From Devosia insulae DS-56 (lineage in GTDB: Bacteria; Pseudomonadota; Alphaproteobacteria; Rhizobiales; Devosiaceae), in the NCBI RefSeq assembly GCF_000970465.2, contig NZ_LAJE02000118.1:1-41178 (forward strand): a stretch of 41,178 nucleotides of DNA, read 5' to 3'. Below, one piece after another: positions 23,839 through 31,707 of this stretch (the first letter of the stretch is position 1; the number at the start of each line of letters is the position of its first letter). A model generated the notes under the pieces. It was not told the DNA's origin, did not search any database, and saw nothing but the letters and a program-made list of their open reading frames with translations. The position numbers and the translations under genes are program-made.

Positions 23839-24684
23839 ATGAAGCGAGGGTTCGGCTGGGCGCGGCGCTGTCGTGGCGCAGCTTTGGCCGGTGCGGTGGG
23901 CCTGGGTCCGACACCGGCAAAGTCCGCTTCCGAGTCGGGCTTCGTGCAGTTGCTCGTGGTCTCTGCGCTGGCGGTGCTGGGAGCGCTGCTGACGGCGGGT
24001 CTGCTGGCTGCGGCGCAGACGGGTCGGCAGGCCGCAGCCCTTGAGCGCCTGGTGCGTAGTGAAGTGGCTGCCGAAGCCGGGTTTTACCGGCTGGTCGCGG
24101 CGATTGAGGATCCGGCTGACACCCTCGAAACCGCCGCGCTGCAGGGCCAGACGACGCTTGCCCTGGCGGGTAACGAGCTGTTGCTTGGTATCGAGACGAA
24201 TGGCAGCAAGATCGATGTGCCGGCGGCCGATCTGCAACTGATCGAGCGCTATGCTCGGCAGGCTGGGCTCGATGGCCGCGACCTGAGCGCATTGCTCGCT
24301 GAGCTGGGCGCGGCGCGCGCGGATGGGGACGGCTCAGCGGCGCTTGAGGCTCTCCGGGTCGCGATGACTGGCCTGCTGCCGAGCCAGGAGCTGAACCGCG
24401 ACATCACGCGCTTCGGTGGCTCGAGGATCGATCCGACCTATGCCTCGCGCCGCGTGCTGCATGCGGTGCCGGACCTCAGCCCGGCGGATGCCGATCGGAT
24501 TGCGGCAGCGCCACCGGCGGAGCGTGCACAATACGCGCAGCTGTCTCGCTACTTCGCGAGCGGGGGGCGGCGGTTTGCGCTGGTGACGCGGGTCGCGTGG
24601 GGTGCGACCGACCTCTCCGAGGGGTGCTTGCCGATCGAGATCTCGACCGCGGGCAGGGTCATCGTCCTGGCTGAGGGCTGTTAG
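23839..24684 (+). CDS. gspK: Type II secretion minor pseudopilin GspK-like
   Basis: A 281-residue protein matching GspK in length and plan. An N-terminal leader ends in SESG, followed by the hydrophobic FVQLLVVSALAVLGALLTAG. Then comes the long periplasmic helix (RQAAALERLVRSEVAAEAGFYRLVAA), a helical region with SAM-like segments (LTPADADR-type: DLSPADADRIAAAP), and a beta-rich C-terminus (RFALVTRVAWG). As usual for GspK, the +5 Glu of other pseudopilins is absent (Leu here). The leader is long (about 38 residues from this ATG). A shorter form from a GTG near 23896, or a longer one from ATG 23782, is possible. It is on the plus strand, convergent with gspD by 10 bases, apart from the rest of the operon. 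Confidence 0.75.
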   Translation: MKRGFGWARRCRGAALAGAVGLGPTPAKSASESGFVQLLVVSALAVLGALLTAGLLAAAQTGRQAAALERLVRSEVAAEAGFYRLVAAIEDPADTLETAALQGQTTLALAGNELLLGIETNGSKIDVPAADLQLIERYARQAGLDGRDLSALLAELGAARADGDGSAALEALRVAMTGLLPSQELNRDITRFGGSRIDPTYASRRVLHAVPDLSPADADRIAAAPPAERAQYAQLSRYFASGGRRFALVTRVAWGATDLSEGCLPIEISTAGRVIVLAEGC

Positions 24685-24694
24685 TCAGGCCGTC

Positions 24695-26701
24695 TTACTC
24701 CACCGGCACCCGCATCACATCCTGCATCTTGTTCGCCACCTCGGCGGCCACATCCCTCAGATCACTCCGATCCTTGATGATCATCGGGCGGATGATGATG
24801 ATCAGTTCGGTGCGGGAGACGGCTTCCTTTTTTGAGCCGAAGATCGATTCGAGCAGCGTGCCCTTGGTTCCCGGCAGCCCGCCCTGGCTTTCCTCGCCAT
24901 TCGAGCTCATCAGCCCGGCGAGCACGATGGCCGTGCCGTCGGGGACCAGCACGGTGCTCTCGACCTTGCGCTGGCTGATGGTGGGGGAGTCGATCTGCGA
25001 GGAGGTGGTCGGCACGACCCGGCTCACTTCCTGGGCGATCTCGAGCAGCACTTCGCCGGAGGAGCGGATCTGCGGCGTGACCTTGAGGATCACGCCGGTG
25101 TCGCGGAAAGTCACATCGCTGGCGATGACCGGGCGGCCGGAGGTGGCGTCCTGCACCGATTTGGTGATGATCGGCACCTGATCGCCGACCTGGATGGTGG
25201 CCGTCTCGCGGTCGACCACGGTGAGCTGCGGGGTCGAGACGATGCGCACATTGGTGTGCGACTCGAGTGCGCTGATCACCAGTTCGGCCTGTGGCACCTG
25301 GAAGGCGAAGTTGAAACCGGGGAAGGACGGGGCCACCGCACCATTGTTGGCGTCGGAGTAGCCGGCCGACAGCCCGCCGGCCTCGAGGAACCAGCGCACC
25401 CCATGCCGCAGTTCGCCGCCGAGACGCACTTCGGCGATGGTGGTTTCGACATAGACCTGGCTCAGCGGCGTATCGAGCCGGCGCAGCGCCTGGTCGATCA
25501 GCGAATATTCCTTCTTGGTGGCCCAGATCACCAGTTTGTTGGCGCCAGGGTCGGCGGTGACCTTGATGCCGTCGCTGCCGCTACTGCCGCCGCTCGCCTC
25601 GGGCCCGAGGAAAGCGCCGGGCGCCGTGAGGCTCTGGCCTTCCGCGGCGTCGGCGACGATGGTGGTCTCGACCGGCATCGATTCCTTGAAAATGCCGTCG
25701 AGGAGCTTCGCCAGCTCGTCCGCTTCGCGGTTTTTCACTTGGTAGACGTGGACCAGCCGCTGGTTCTGCGGACCCTGATCGAGCCGATCGAGCCATTTCT
25801 GCGCGAATTGCAGGTTCTCGGCCTTGCTGGCGATGACGAGGACGGCGTTGATCCGGTCGATCGGAATGATGGTCTGGTTGGAGGCGCCGACCCCCAGATA
25901 GAGGCTGCGCAGTTCCTCTGCGACCTCGGTTGCGGCGCCGTAGCGGAGCGGGAACAGCCCGAACGACGCGGTACGGAAGCGGTCGACGTCGATGGCCGAG
26001 ATCATCGAGGCGACGAGGGACAGGGTCTCGGTATCGCCGCGCATGGTGATCGAATTGCCTGAGCTCGAGATGATCTCGGCGCGGCCCTGGATCAGCCCCT
26101 GCAGCGCGCCCTGCGCGGCATCGGCGTCGATGAAGTTCAATTCGAAGCTGCGGACATTGGCCGCGTCGTAGCCGCCACTGGCGAGGCCGGTCACCCGGTA
26201 GACGCCGTCGCTGACCCTGATGGTGCTGCCGACGGTCTCGAGCGCCTGCTTGGCGAGGACCAGCGCCCGGTTGGCGTCGATCCTGCCGCCGGAGCGGACC
26301 GTCACCGTGCCGGCGATATTGGGGTCGATCAGATAGGGGACCTGCAGCACCTCGGAGAACAACACCCGGGCGAACTCGCGGATATCGGTATCGACGAAGT
26401 TGAGCGTGACCTCTTTGCCCTCGAGCGCCGGGTCGCGCGACACCGTGACATTGGCAGCGCCGCCGCTGGCGCCGTTCTCGATGATGGCGCGGCGATCGCC
26501 ACCGATCTCTCCGGTCTCGATGACATCGACGCCCGGACCCGAAGTGCGGGCGTAGCTCTGGGCGCCCAAGGTGTGGCCGAGCGTGCCGCTTCCGCCACCC
26601 GCCCGGCTGGCGAGGGCGCCAAGGCCGGAGCAACCGGCCAGGGCCAACGCCAGTACAGAAATCGCGGTTATCGAAAGAGATTTAAGCAACCCGCTCACCA
26701 A
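24695..26701 (-). CDS. gspD: Type II secretion system secretin GspD
   Basis: A 668-residue outer-membrane secretin, the exit gate of the system. It is made as a lipoprotein: ITAISVLALALAGCSGLG has a LAGC lipobox. The N0 domain follows (VTLNFVDTDIREFARVLFSE, IDPNIAGTVTVRSGGRIDAN), then N1-N3 repeats (SFELNFIDADAAQGALQGLI; ADEAAEGQSLTAP region), and the beta-barrel secretin domain with VYVETTIAEVRLGGELRHGVRWFLEAGG, VRIVSTPQLTVVDRETATIQVGDQVPI and GTAIVLAGLMSSNGEESQGGLPG. It starts at TTG 26701 or GTG 26698, 5 bases after the C-like gene, and is last in the operon. A lipidated secretin may not need a separate pilotin, and none is seen. Confidence 0.95.
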   Translation of the reverse strand: MVSGLLKSLSITAISVLALALAGCSGLGALASRAGGGSGTLGHTLGAQSYARTSGPGVDVIETGEIGGDRRAIIENGASGGAANVTVSRDPALEGKEVTLNFVDTDIREFARVLFSEVLQVPYLIDPNIAGTVTVRSGGRIDANRALVLAKQALETVGSTIRVSDGVYRVTGLASGGYDAANVRSFELNFIDADAAQGALQGLIQGRAEIISSSGNSITMRGDTETLSLVASMISAIDVDRFRTASFGLFPLRYGAATEVAEELRSLYLGVGASNQTIIPIDRINAVLVIASKAENLQFAQKWLDRLDQGPQNQRLVHVYQVKNREADELAKLLDGIFKESMPVETTIVADAAEGQSLTAPGAFLGPEASGGSSGSDGIKVTADPGANKLVIWATKKEYSLIDQALRRLDTPLSQVYVETTIAEVRLGGELRHGVRWFLEAGGLSAGYSDANNGAVAPSFPGFNFAFQVPQAELVISALESHTNVRIVSTPQLTVVDRETATIQVGDQVPIITKSVQDATSGRPVIASDVTFRDTGVILKVTPQIRSSGEVLLEIAQEVSRVVPTTSSQIDSPTISQRKVESTVLVPDGTAIVLAGLMSSNGEESQGGLPGTKGTLLESIFGSKKEAVSRTELIIIIRPMIIKDRSDLRDVAAEVANKMQDVMRVPVE

Positions 26702-26706
26702 TAGGC

Positions 26707-27204
26707 TCAGGGGTGCTCGCCGGCGCCCCGCAAGTTGAAGGTGACCTCATCGCCACCCGCTGAAACGCCAAGGACGCGATCCGCCGCAATATCCTTGATC
26801 CGATACTCACCGACCTCCTCTCCCGTCGCCGCGACGACGTAGTCGGTGGCCTGAGGCGTAAGAGCGAAAACGGCACGCAGACCGCCGGCGCTCGAGATGA
26901 TTCCCTTGAGGACCGGCGGCGTGGACGCGACCTCGGTCGGCAGCGGCGCTTCGATCTCCGCCGGGCCGGCAACGGCAAAAAGCCACCGTGCCCCCTCATC
27001 GATTTGAGGCAACGAACGAGGGAAATCTACATCTGTGCTTGCTGTCATCGGCCCCGAGCTTCCGTCCTGCAGTACAGCCACCTCCAATGCTGCGCCCGAC
27101 CCCATAGAGGGTATTTGCGAGACCTCGGCGCTGCCATGGAAAAGGACTGCGCTGATTGATACGACGGCGGTTACCCACAGAATTAGGTGCAGCTCAACGC
27201 GCAT
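26707..27204 (-). CDS. Short GspC-like inner-membrane protein (HR-domain type)
   Basis: A 165-residue bitopic protein: one N-terminal membrane segment (LILWVTAVVSISAVLFHG), a low-complexity periplasmic linker, and a C-terminal domain PVLKGIISSAGGLRAVFALTPQATDYVVAATGEEVGEYRIKDIAADRVLGVSAGGDEVTFNLRG. That end matches the HR-domain pattern of GspC (L-G-I-sxxG--A-f, then G--v--y-i--I--d-V) which touches the secretin N0 domain. It lacks the C-terminal PDZ or coiled coil of canonical GspC. The ATG at 27204 overlaps the gspM end by 11 bases, and gspD follows after 5 bases. A PilP- or GspN-type name is the alternative. Confidence 0.65.
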   Translation of the reverse strand: MRVELHLILWVTAVVSISAVLFHGSAEVSQIPSMGSGAALEVAVLQDGSSGPMTASTDVDFPRSLPQIDEGARWLFAVAGPAEIEAPLPTEVASTPPVLKGIISSAGGLRAVFALTPQATDYVVAATGEEVGEYRIKDIAADRVLGVSAGGDEVTFNLRGAGEHP

Positions 27205-27733
27205 CGGCGCCTCCGTAGAAGCGGCCAAGTGTTGCGGTTACATCAAGCACACGCGAGTCCGGTGACACCGGCATGAGGCGAAGCTCAAGAGAATCAAAAA
27301 CTATTGGCGGCGACTCAGTTTCGACCTGGCGCGCGAACTCCAGCAGCTGCCGTTCGGCGATCCGCATTCGCAACAGCACCGAGACTTTCGCGTAGCCTTC
27401 GGCCACCTCGCTGACCAGCACCTGGGAGCTGAGGGCGAGCCCGTCCGCTTCCGCCACGGCGGCTCTGGCGTATTCCTGGAACTGCGTTCCGGCGGTAGCG
27501 CTATCGGCGCGCGCCACCAGGTCGGCTTGTGGTTGAACCGGCGCACCGGTCAGCGCAGCCTGCTCCCGACGCGCTGACAGCTCCCGCTCCCGGAGCGCTG
27601 CAAGCTGGGTCGAGAGATCGGCGATGCGTTCGTCTGCGGCCCGACCAGGCGCCAGGTAGACGCGCTCGACGGCCCAGCCGGCGAGAAACACCGCGACGGC
27701 GACCACGAGCAGCAGGACGATCCGGTTGCGCAT
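27194..27733 (-). CDS. gspM: Type II secretion inner-membrane platform protein GspM
   Basis: A 179-residue bitopic protein. One membrane segment (RIVLLLVVAVAVFLAGWAV) is followed by a coiled-coil stretch (ADERIADLSTQLAALRERELSARREQAAL) and a ferredoxin-like periplasmic domain (TAGTQFQEYARAAVAEADGLA, EGYAKVSVLLRMRIAERQLLEFARQVE, IVFDSLELRLMPV). That is the GspM plan, and the residue pattern fits the GspM-b type found in alphaproteobacteria. It is abutted by gspL upstream (TAG then ATG with no gap) and overlaps the GspC-like gene. GspL and GspM pair in the inner-membrane platform. Confidence 0.82.
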   Translation of the reverse strand: MRNRIVLLLVVAVAVFLAGWAVERVYLAPGRAADERIADLSTQLAALRERELSARREQAALTGAPVQPQADLVARADSATAGTQFQEYARAAVAEADGLALSSQVLVSEVAEGYAKVSVLLRMRIAERQLLEFARQVETESPPIVFDSLELRLMPVSPDSRVLDVTATLGRFYGGADAR

Positions 27734-28693
27734 CTACTGGGTGCCCACCAGCTGTGGACGCAGCAGGATCGTCGCCAGCTCGAGGCTGGAGCTGGGGTCG
27801 GCGGTGATCGGCCCCTCAATCGAGCTCGACCAGTTGGCCGCTTCGTCACCGAGCCGCTGGGCGTCGGCGAGTGCGTTGGGCGAGCGAATCGCGAGGCGCG
27901 TTTCGGCGCCGCGCATATCGATGCGCAGCACCTCGGTTTCGTTCGGCAGCAGCCGGCGGACGGCCTCGAGCGTCAGAAAGGCCGACGGCGTCTCGTTGAG
28001 CAGCTTCAGCACCGCCCCGGTACCCGAAACCTGCTGGCGTGCGGTGTCCATCTCGGCGGTCACCGCCCTGACCCGCGTCAGGGTCGAGGCGATCTCGCTC
28101 TCGAGTGCCGCGATCTGCAGCTGGCGTTGTGACAGCTCGCTGAGGCCGAGCAGGCCAAGCGCCGCGAGCGTCAGCACCACCGGCACAAGCGGCAGCCATC
28201 GCAGCAGGCGGCGCGCCGGGAACAGGGCCGGCGCAAAGTCGATTTCGGGCACGCCGTCGAGCAGAATGCCGGCGACTTGCCCGGGGCGTAACTTGTGCGC
28301 CTTGAGGCCCTGCAGCAACGCCGCATTCGGGAGCAGCCGAACCGTATAGCTGACCTGTTGGTCCGAGGGGCGCGCCGGGTCTTCCGAGGCGTGGACGAGG
28401 ACGTCACCGGGCGCGAACGGCGTCTCGGTGCGGATGAACAGGTCGATGGCGTGCGCGATCTCCTTGCGGGCCTTCAGCGGCACGACGATTCGCCGCCGCA
28501 ACACGGTATCCGCATGCACCACGATGTCGACCTGCCGGCGGGAACGGCGCTGCCTGGCGGCGGGTGTCTCGGCGAGGGCGAGCGTGCTGACTGGCCCGCG
28601 GAACAGCCGCCTCAGGGCAGGAGGCAGAGCCGATCGCATGGAGCGCATGGCTCCTGACACGAACGAGCGATCTGCGATGACGATGGCTGTCAT
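27734..28693 (-). CDS. gspL: Type II secretion platform protein GspL
   Basis: A 319-residue protein. The cytoplasmic part (about 1-170) contains RQVDIVVHADTVLRRRIVVPLKARKEIAHAIDLFIRTETPF, typical of PilM/GspL actin-like lobes that bind GspE. A membrane segment (WLPLVPVVLTLAALGLLGL) follows, then a coiled coil (QRQLQIAALESEIASTLTRVRAVTAEM) and a periplasmic ferredoxin-like domain (LLNETPSAFLTLEAVRRLLPNETEVLRID). It is shorter than the usual 400 residues because the cytoplasmic lobe is reduced. I place the start at the ATG at 28693, 19 bases after gspJ. Upstream readings run through gspJ in another frame. Confidence 0.82.
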   Translation of the reverse strand: MTAIVIADRSFVSGAMRSMRSALPPALRRLFRGPVSTLALAETPAARQRRSRRQVDIVVHADTVLRRRIVVPLKARKEIAHAIDLFIRTETPFAPGDVLVHASEDPARPSDQQVSYTVRLLPNAALLQGLKAHKLRPGQVAGILLDGVPEIDFAPALFPARRLLRWLPLVPVVLTLAALGLLGLSELSQRQLQIAALESEIASTLTRVRAVTAEMDTARQQVSGTGAVLKLLNETPSAFLTLEAVRRLLPNETEVLRIDMRGAETRLAIRSPNALADAQRLGDEAANWSSSIEGPITADPSSSLELATILLRPQLVGTQ

Positions 28694-28712
28694 GGCCGCC
28701 TCGCCGATGCGC

Positions 28713-29264
28713 TCACCGGGCCCGTACGGTGTAGGTGACGGGTATCCAAAGCAGCGGTCTCCACACGCGCGAACCAAGGGTGAGGCGCAGCCGGACGGCA
28801 CGAGCCTCCGCCCCTGCGACAGAGGCGCCACCGGTCCAGGCCGGAGACTGCGAGTCTACTACCAAGTACTCGATGCCGACCGCATCAAATGCAGCCAAGT
28901 CCACAGAACTCACGTTACTGCGGCGACGAAGCTCAAGCCGCAGGTCAGGTGCTGCCTGGGTCAGCCGAACCTCCCAGCCGTCAAGCTCCGGGCGGCCGGT
29001 CTCGAGTGGAGTCAGGGCAAACCCGGCCGCGGACGGGGTGGCGATCGCCAGTCCAACCTCACTGGTCGCGAGGGTGGCCAAGGCCTGCAGCTCGATGAGA
29101 GCCGCCTGCACGGCCGCGTTGTCGGCGGCCCGGTCGCGCACCTGGCCGCCGATGGCGAACAGCGCGCCGATGCCGATCACCAGCAGCGACGCGATGGCGA
29201 CGGCGACCAGCAGCTCGACGATGGTGAAGCCGGCGTCCAGCCGGGTGGGTGAGGCAGGGGCCAT
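28713..29264 (-). CDS. gspJ: Minor pseudopilin GspJ
   Basis: This 183-residue minor pseudopilin forms part of the I-J-K tip complex. The leader ends RLDAG, cleaved before FTIVELLVAVAIASLLVIGIG, with Glu at mature position 5. The variable C-terminal half is beta-rich (LDGWEVRLTQAAPDLRLELRRR, VGIEYLVVDS, AEARAVRLRLTLGSRVWRPLLW). The ATG overlaps the gspI stop by one base (TGATG). Its order after G, H and I is the conserved T2SS order. Confidence 0.85.
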   Translation of the reverse strand: MAPASPTRLDAGFTIVELLVAVAIASLLVIGIGALFAIGGQVRDRAADNAAVQAALIELQALATLATSEVGLAIATPSAAGFALTPLETGRPELDGWEVRLTQAAPDLRLELRRRSNVSSVDLAAFDAVGIEYLVVDSQSPAWTGGASVAGAEARAVRLRLTLGSRVWRPLLWIPVTYTVRAR

Positions 29265-29644
29265 CAGCGTGCAGCGGCAGGCGCGAGGAAATCGAAGCGG
29301 ACGGCATCGCTGGGGCGGCCGGATTTGGGGCGAGCCCAGAGGGTCACTTCGAGCAGCGCCGTGGTGCCGGCGACCGGTTCAGGGCTGGGCTCGAAGCTAT
29401 AGACGAACAGTTCGTCCTCGCGCTCCAGTTGCGGGGCGCTTGCCGATCCCAGCAGCAGATACTGCTTGATCAGCGATTGCGAGCCGACTAGTGCCACGGA
29501 ACGGTCGAGCTCGCGCTCGGCCTGGGTCAGCATGGTGTTGGCGATCATAATGATGACAGTGCCGGCAAAGGCGAGGAGGCCCGCGGCCAGCACGGCGTCC
29601 AGCAGGATGAAGCCCGCGTCGGGTTGAGCCGGCCGGTCAGCCAT
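29264..29644 (-). CDS. gspI: Minor pseudopilin GspI
   Basis: A 126-residue minor pseudopilin. The leader ends QPDAG, cleaved before FILLDAVLAAGLLAFAGTVI. Mature residue 5 is Asp where nearly all pseudopilins have Glu. The rest fits GspI (ERELDRSVALVGSQSLIKQYLLL, then a short beta sheet LFVYSFEPSPEPVAGTTALLEVTLWARP). The ATG at 29644 overlaps the gspH end by 8 bases, and the stop overlaps the gspJ start by one base. Longer upstream readings lie in gspH in another frame. Confidence 0.82.
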   Translation of the reverse strand: MADRPAQPDAGFILLDAVLAAGLLAFAGTVIIMIANTMLTQAERELDRSVALVGSQSLIKQYLLLGSASAPQLEREDELFVYSFEPSPEPVAGTTALLEVTLWARPKSGRPSDAVRFDFLAPAAAR

Positions 29645-30041
29645 CGGCCGGGTTGAATCGGTAGATGCCGGGAATGGCCAGCGCCGTACCGGGCGAGCGG
29701 ACATAGAGCGTGGCGCCCGAGTAACTGCCGTCCGGGTCGAGCAGCAGGCGATAGCTGGCCGGGGACGTTGCGGCGCCGGTGGTGACGGCAAACTCCGGGC
29801 CCCATTGGATCTGCTTGTCGCCGAACGACATGGAGTGCTGGCCGATGGTCAGCACACCCGCCTCGCCGGTGAGGATCACCTCGGTGCGGGCTTCCGCAAC
29901 GAAGCTGAGAATCGCCGCTGCGTCGGTTATGGCGTCGGCGGGGGCGCGAGGGAGCGAGGCCGCAACGACGACAGCGAGGCCTGCCATAATGCCAAGTGTC
30001 ACGATGAGTTCGAGGACGCTGAAGCCGGCGTCGGGTTTCAT
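29637..30041 (-). CDS. gspH: Minor pseudopilin GspH
   Basis: A 134-residue minor pseudopilin. The leader is only MKPDAG, cleaved before FSVLELIVTLGIMAGLAVVVA with Glu at +5. The C-terminal part reads ILSFVAEARTEVILTGEAGVLTI and LDPDGSYSGATLYVRSPGTALAI, in keeping with GspH/FimT-type pseudopilins. Start and end overlap gspG (ATGA) and gspI, so the pilin genes are translated as a coupled set. Confidence 0.84.
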   Translation of the reverse strand: MKPDAGFSVLELIVTLGIMAGLAVVVAASLPRAPADAITDAAAILSFVAEARTEVILTGEAGVLTIGQHSMSFGDKQIQWGPEFAVTTGAATSPASYRLLLDPDGSYSGATLYVRSPGTALAIPGIYRFNPADG

Positions 30042-30481
30042 TGTGCCTCGCCGAGGGTGATGTCCGCAGCCGCTCCCTCACCGCCCTCCTTGCCGTCGCC
30101 GCCGCGCGAGGTCAGCACGTAGCCGCCGGCGTCGTCGACCGCATAGGCAACAAGGTGCCCCCAGGGGTCGGCAAGCAGGTCCTGGTTCTTCAGGTACGGC
30201 CCGCGCCAGCCGGCGGGATCCTGTGGTGGGTCGATCAGCACGGCGAGGCCTTCGGCGGCGCTCGGGTTGCGGTGGGTATCGAGCTGAAACAGGGTCAGTG
30301 CGTTCTGCAACTGGCGCAGCTGCAGGCGGGCGACATCGACCTTGGCGCGGTCCATCTGCCCCACCACCTGCACCGCCACCACGGTGCCAATCAGGCTGAG
30401 GATGACGAGGACGATCATCAGTTCGAGGATGGTCAGGCCTGCATCTGCGGGTAACCGTTTGGCTGGGCGCTTGCGGGTCAA
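30038..30481 (-). CDS. gspG: Major pseudopilin GspG
   Basis: A 147-residue major subunit of the pseudopilus. The leader ends LPADAG, cleaved before LTILELMIVLVILSLIG with Glu at +5. The mature domain has the GspG signatures ALTLFQLDTHRNPSAAEGLAVL, WRGPYLKNQDLLADPWGH and a Ca2+-loop-like GGDGKEGGEGAAADI. The first codon appears to be TTG at 30481, overlapping the gspF stop (TTGA). No in-frame ATG lies between it and the leader cleavage site, so this rarer start is the only choice. It is the first of the coupled pilin genes. Confidence 0.92.
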   Translation of the reverse strand: MTRKRPAKRLPADAGLTILELMIVLVILSLIGTVVAVQVVGQMDRAKVDVARLQLRQLQNALTLFQLDTHRNPSAAEGLAVLIDPPQDPAGWRGPYLKNQDLLADPWGHLVAYAVDDAGGYVLTSRGGDGKEGGEGAAADITLGEAQ

Positions 30482-31707
30482 AATGTGAGCTCGTTGATAT
30501 CGAGAAGGGCGGAGAACACCGAAAAGATCACGAGGCCGATGAGCGCGCCGACGATCAGGATCAGGGCGGGCGCGAGGAGGGCGGTGGTCAGCGCCATGCG
30601 TTGCTCGAAGCGCGCCTTGGCCTCGCTCACCACGGCGTCGAGCACCTCGACCAGGCGGCCGCTGCTTTCGCCCATCGCGATCAGATGGGTGAGCTTGGCC
30701 GGCAGCAAGCCGGACGCCCTGAGGCTGTCGGCAAGCTTGCCGCCGGCGCGGACCCGCTCGGTCAGTGTGCGCTCCGGACCGGCGGGAAAGCCGGCAGAGG
30801 TCAAGGCGTTGGGCAAGGCCAGCGCCATGGGAACGTTGCTGGCGAGGTAGAGCCGGAGGGTTGCGGCAAAGCGGCGGCTGGCCGACCAGCGCAGCGCAGA
30901 CCCAATCACCGGCAAGCCGAACAGCACCTGGTGCGTGAGCCGTCGTACTGATCCCGTAGCGCTGCCGGCGCCGATGAGGACGAATACCAGCGCCATGGCG
31001 ACGCCGAGGGAGACGAGGTTCGAGCTGATAAAGCCGGCCGTGCCGGACAGTGCCGCCAGCGCAAGGGGAACCGGCCGCTCCATCGAGGTGAAAAGCTCGG
31101 TCAGGCTGGGCGCGACGAAAAAGGCGATGAGGCCGAGCACCAGCAACGATACGCAGAGCAGCAGCGCCGGATAGGCCAGCGCCGAAGTATAGGTGCGGGC
31201 GAAGCGGTTGGCCTCGGCATAGCTCTCGGCGAGCATCGCCAAAGCTGTCGGGAGTGAACCGGAGGTTTCGCCGGCGCGCAGTACCGGCACCAGGTCGTTC
31301 GGCAGGGTCACCCCGGCGGTGCTGGCCGCCTCGGAGAGCGATCGGCCGAGCCGCAGGCCATGCCGCACGGCTTCGACGAAAGCCTTGAGCCGGGATTTCG
31401 GTTTGAGCGAGGGCAGCATGATCGCCACCGCGTCACTGACGGTGACGCCGGAGCGCAGCAGCAAGGCCAGCTCGCGGCAGAACGCCTCGCACTCGAGGTG
31501 GCTCAGCCGGCGGCTGCCGCCCAACGAAATCTCCTGATCGAGCCAGGATTGGCGGATCGGCTTCGAATCGAGCCGCAGCGGCTGAAACCCCCGGAGCTTC
31601 AGCTGGGCCAACGCGTCCTCGGCGCTGAGCGCGCTGAGCTGGCCGGCAAAGACGCTGCCGTCCGGGGTGCCGGCGCGAAAATAGAAGGTGCTGGCATCAG
31701 CCGACAT
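30478..31707 (-). CDS. gspF: Type II secretion inner-membrane platform protein GspF
   Basis: A 409-residue polytopic protein with two repeated T2SSF domains. The N-terminal part (TFYFRAGTPDGSVFAGQLSALSAEDALAQLKLRGFQPLRL) precedes CRELALLLRSGVTVSDAVAIML, VPVLRAGETSGSLPTALAMLAE, and membrane segments near ALAYPALLLCVSLLVLGLIAFF and LVSLGVAMALVFVLIGAG. The second domain reads HLIAMGESSGRLVEVLDAVVSEAKARFEQRM and ends with the third membrane helix (LTTALLAPALILIVGALIGLVIFSVFSALLD). The length is normal for the family. Its ATG overlaps gspE by 11 bases. Confidence 0.95.
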   Translation of the reverse strand: MSADASTFYFRAGTPDGSVFAGQLSALSAEDALAQLKLRGFQPLRLDSKPIRQSWLDQEISLGGSRRLSHLECEAFCRELALLLRSGVTVSDAVAIMLPSLKPKSRLKAFVEAVRHGLRLGRSLSEAASTAGVTLPNDLVPVLRAGETSGSLPTALAMLAESYAEANRFARTYTSALAYPALLLCVSLLVLGLIAFFVAPSLTELFTSMERPVPLALAALSGTAGFISSNLVSLGVAMALVFVLIGAGSATGSVRRLTHQVLFGLPVIGSALRWSASRRFAATLRLYLASNVPMALALPNALTSAGFPAGPERTLTERVRAGGKLADSLRASGLLPAKLTHLIAMGESSGRLVEVLDAVVSEAKARFEQRMALTTALLAPALILIVGALIGLVIFSVFSALLDINELTF

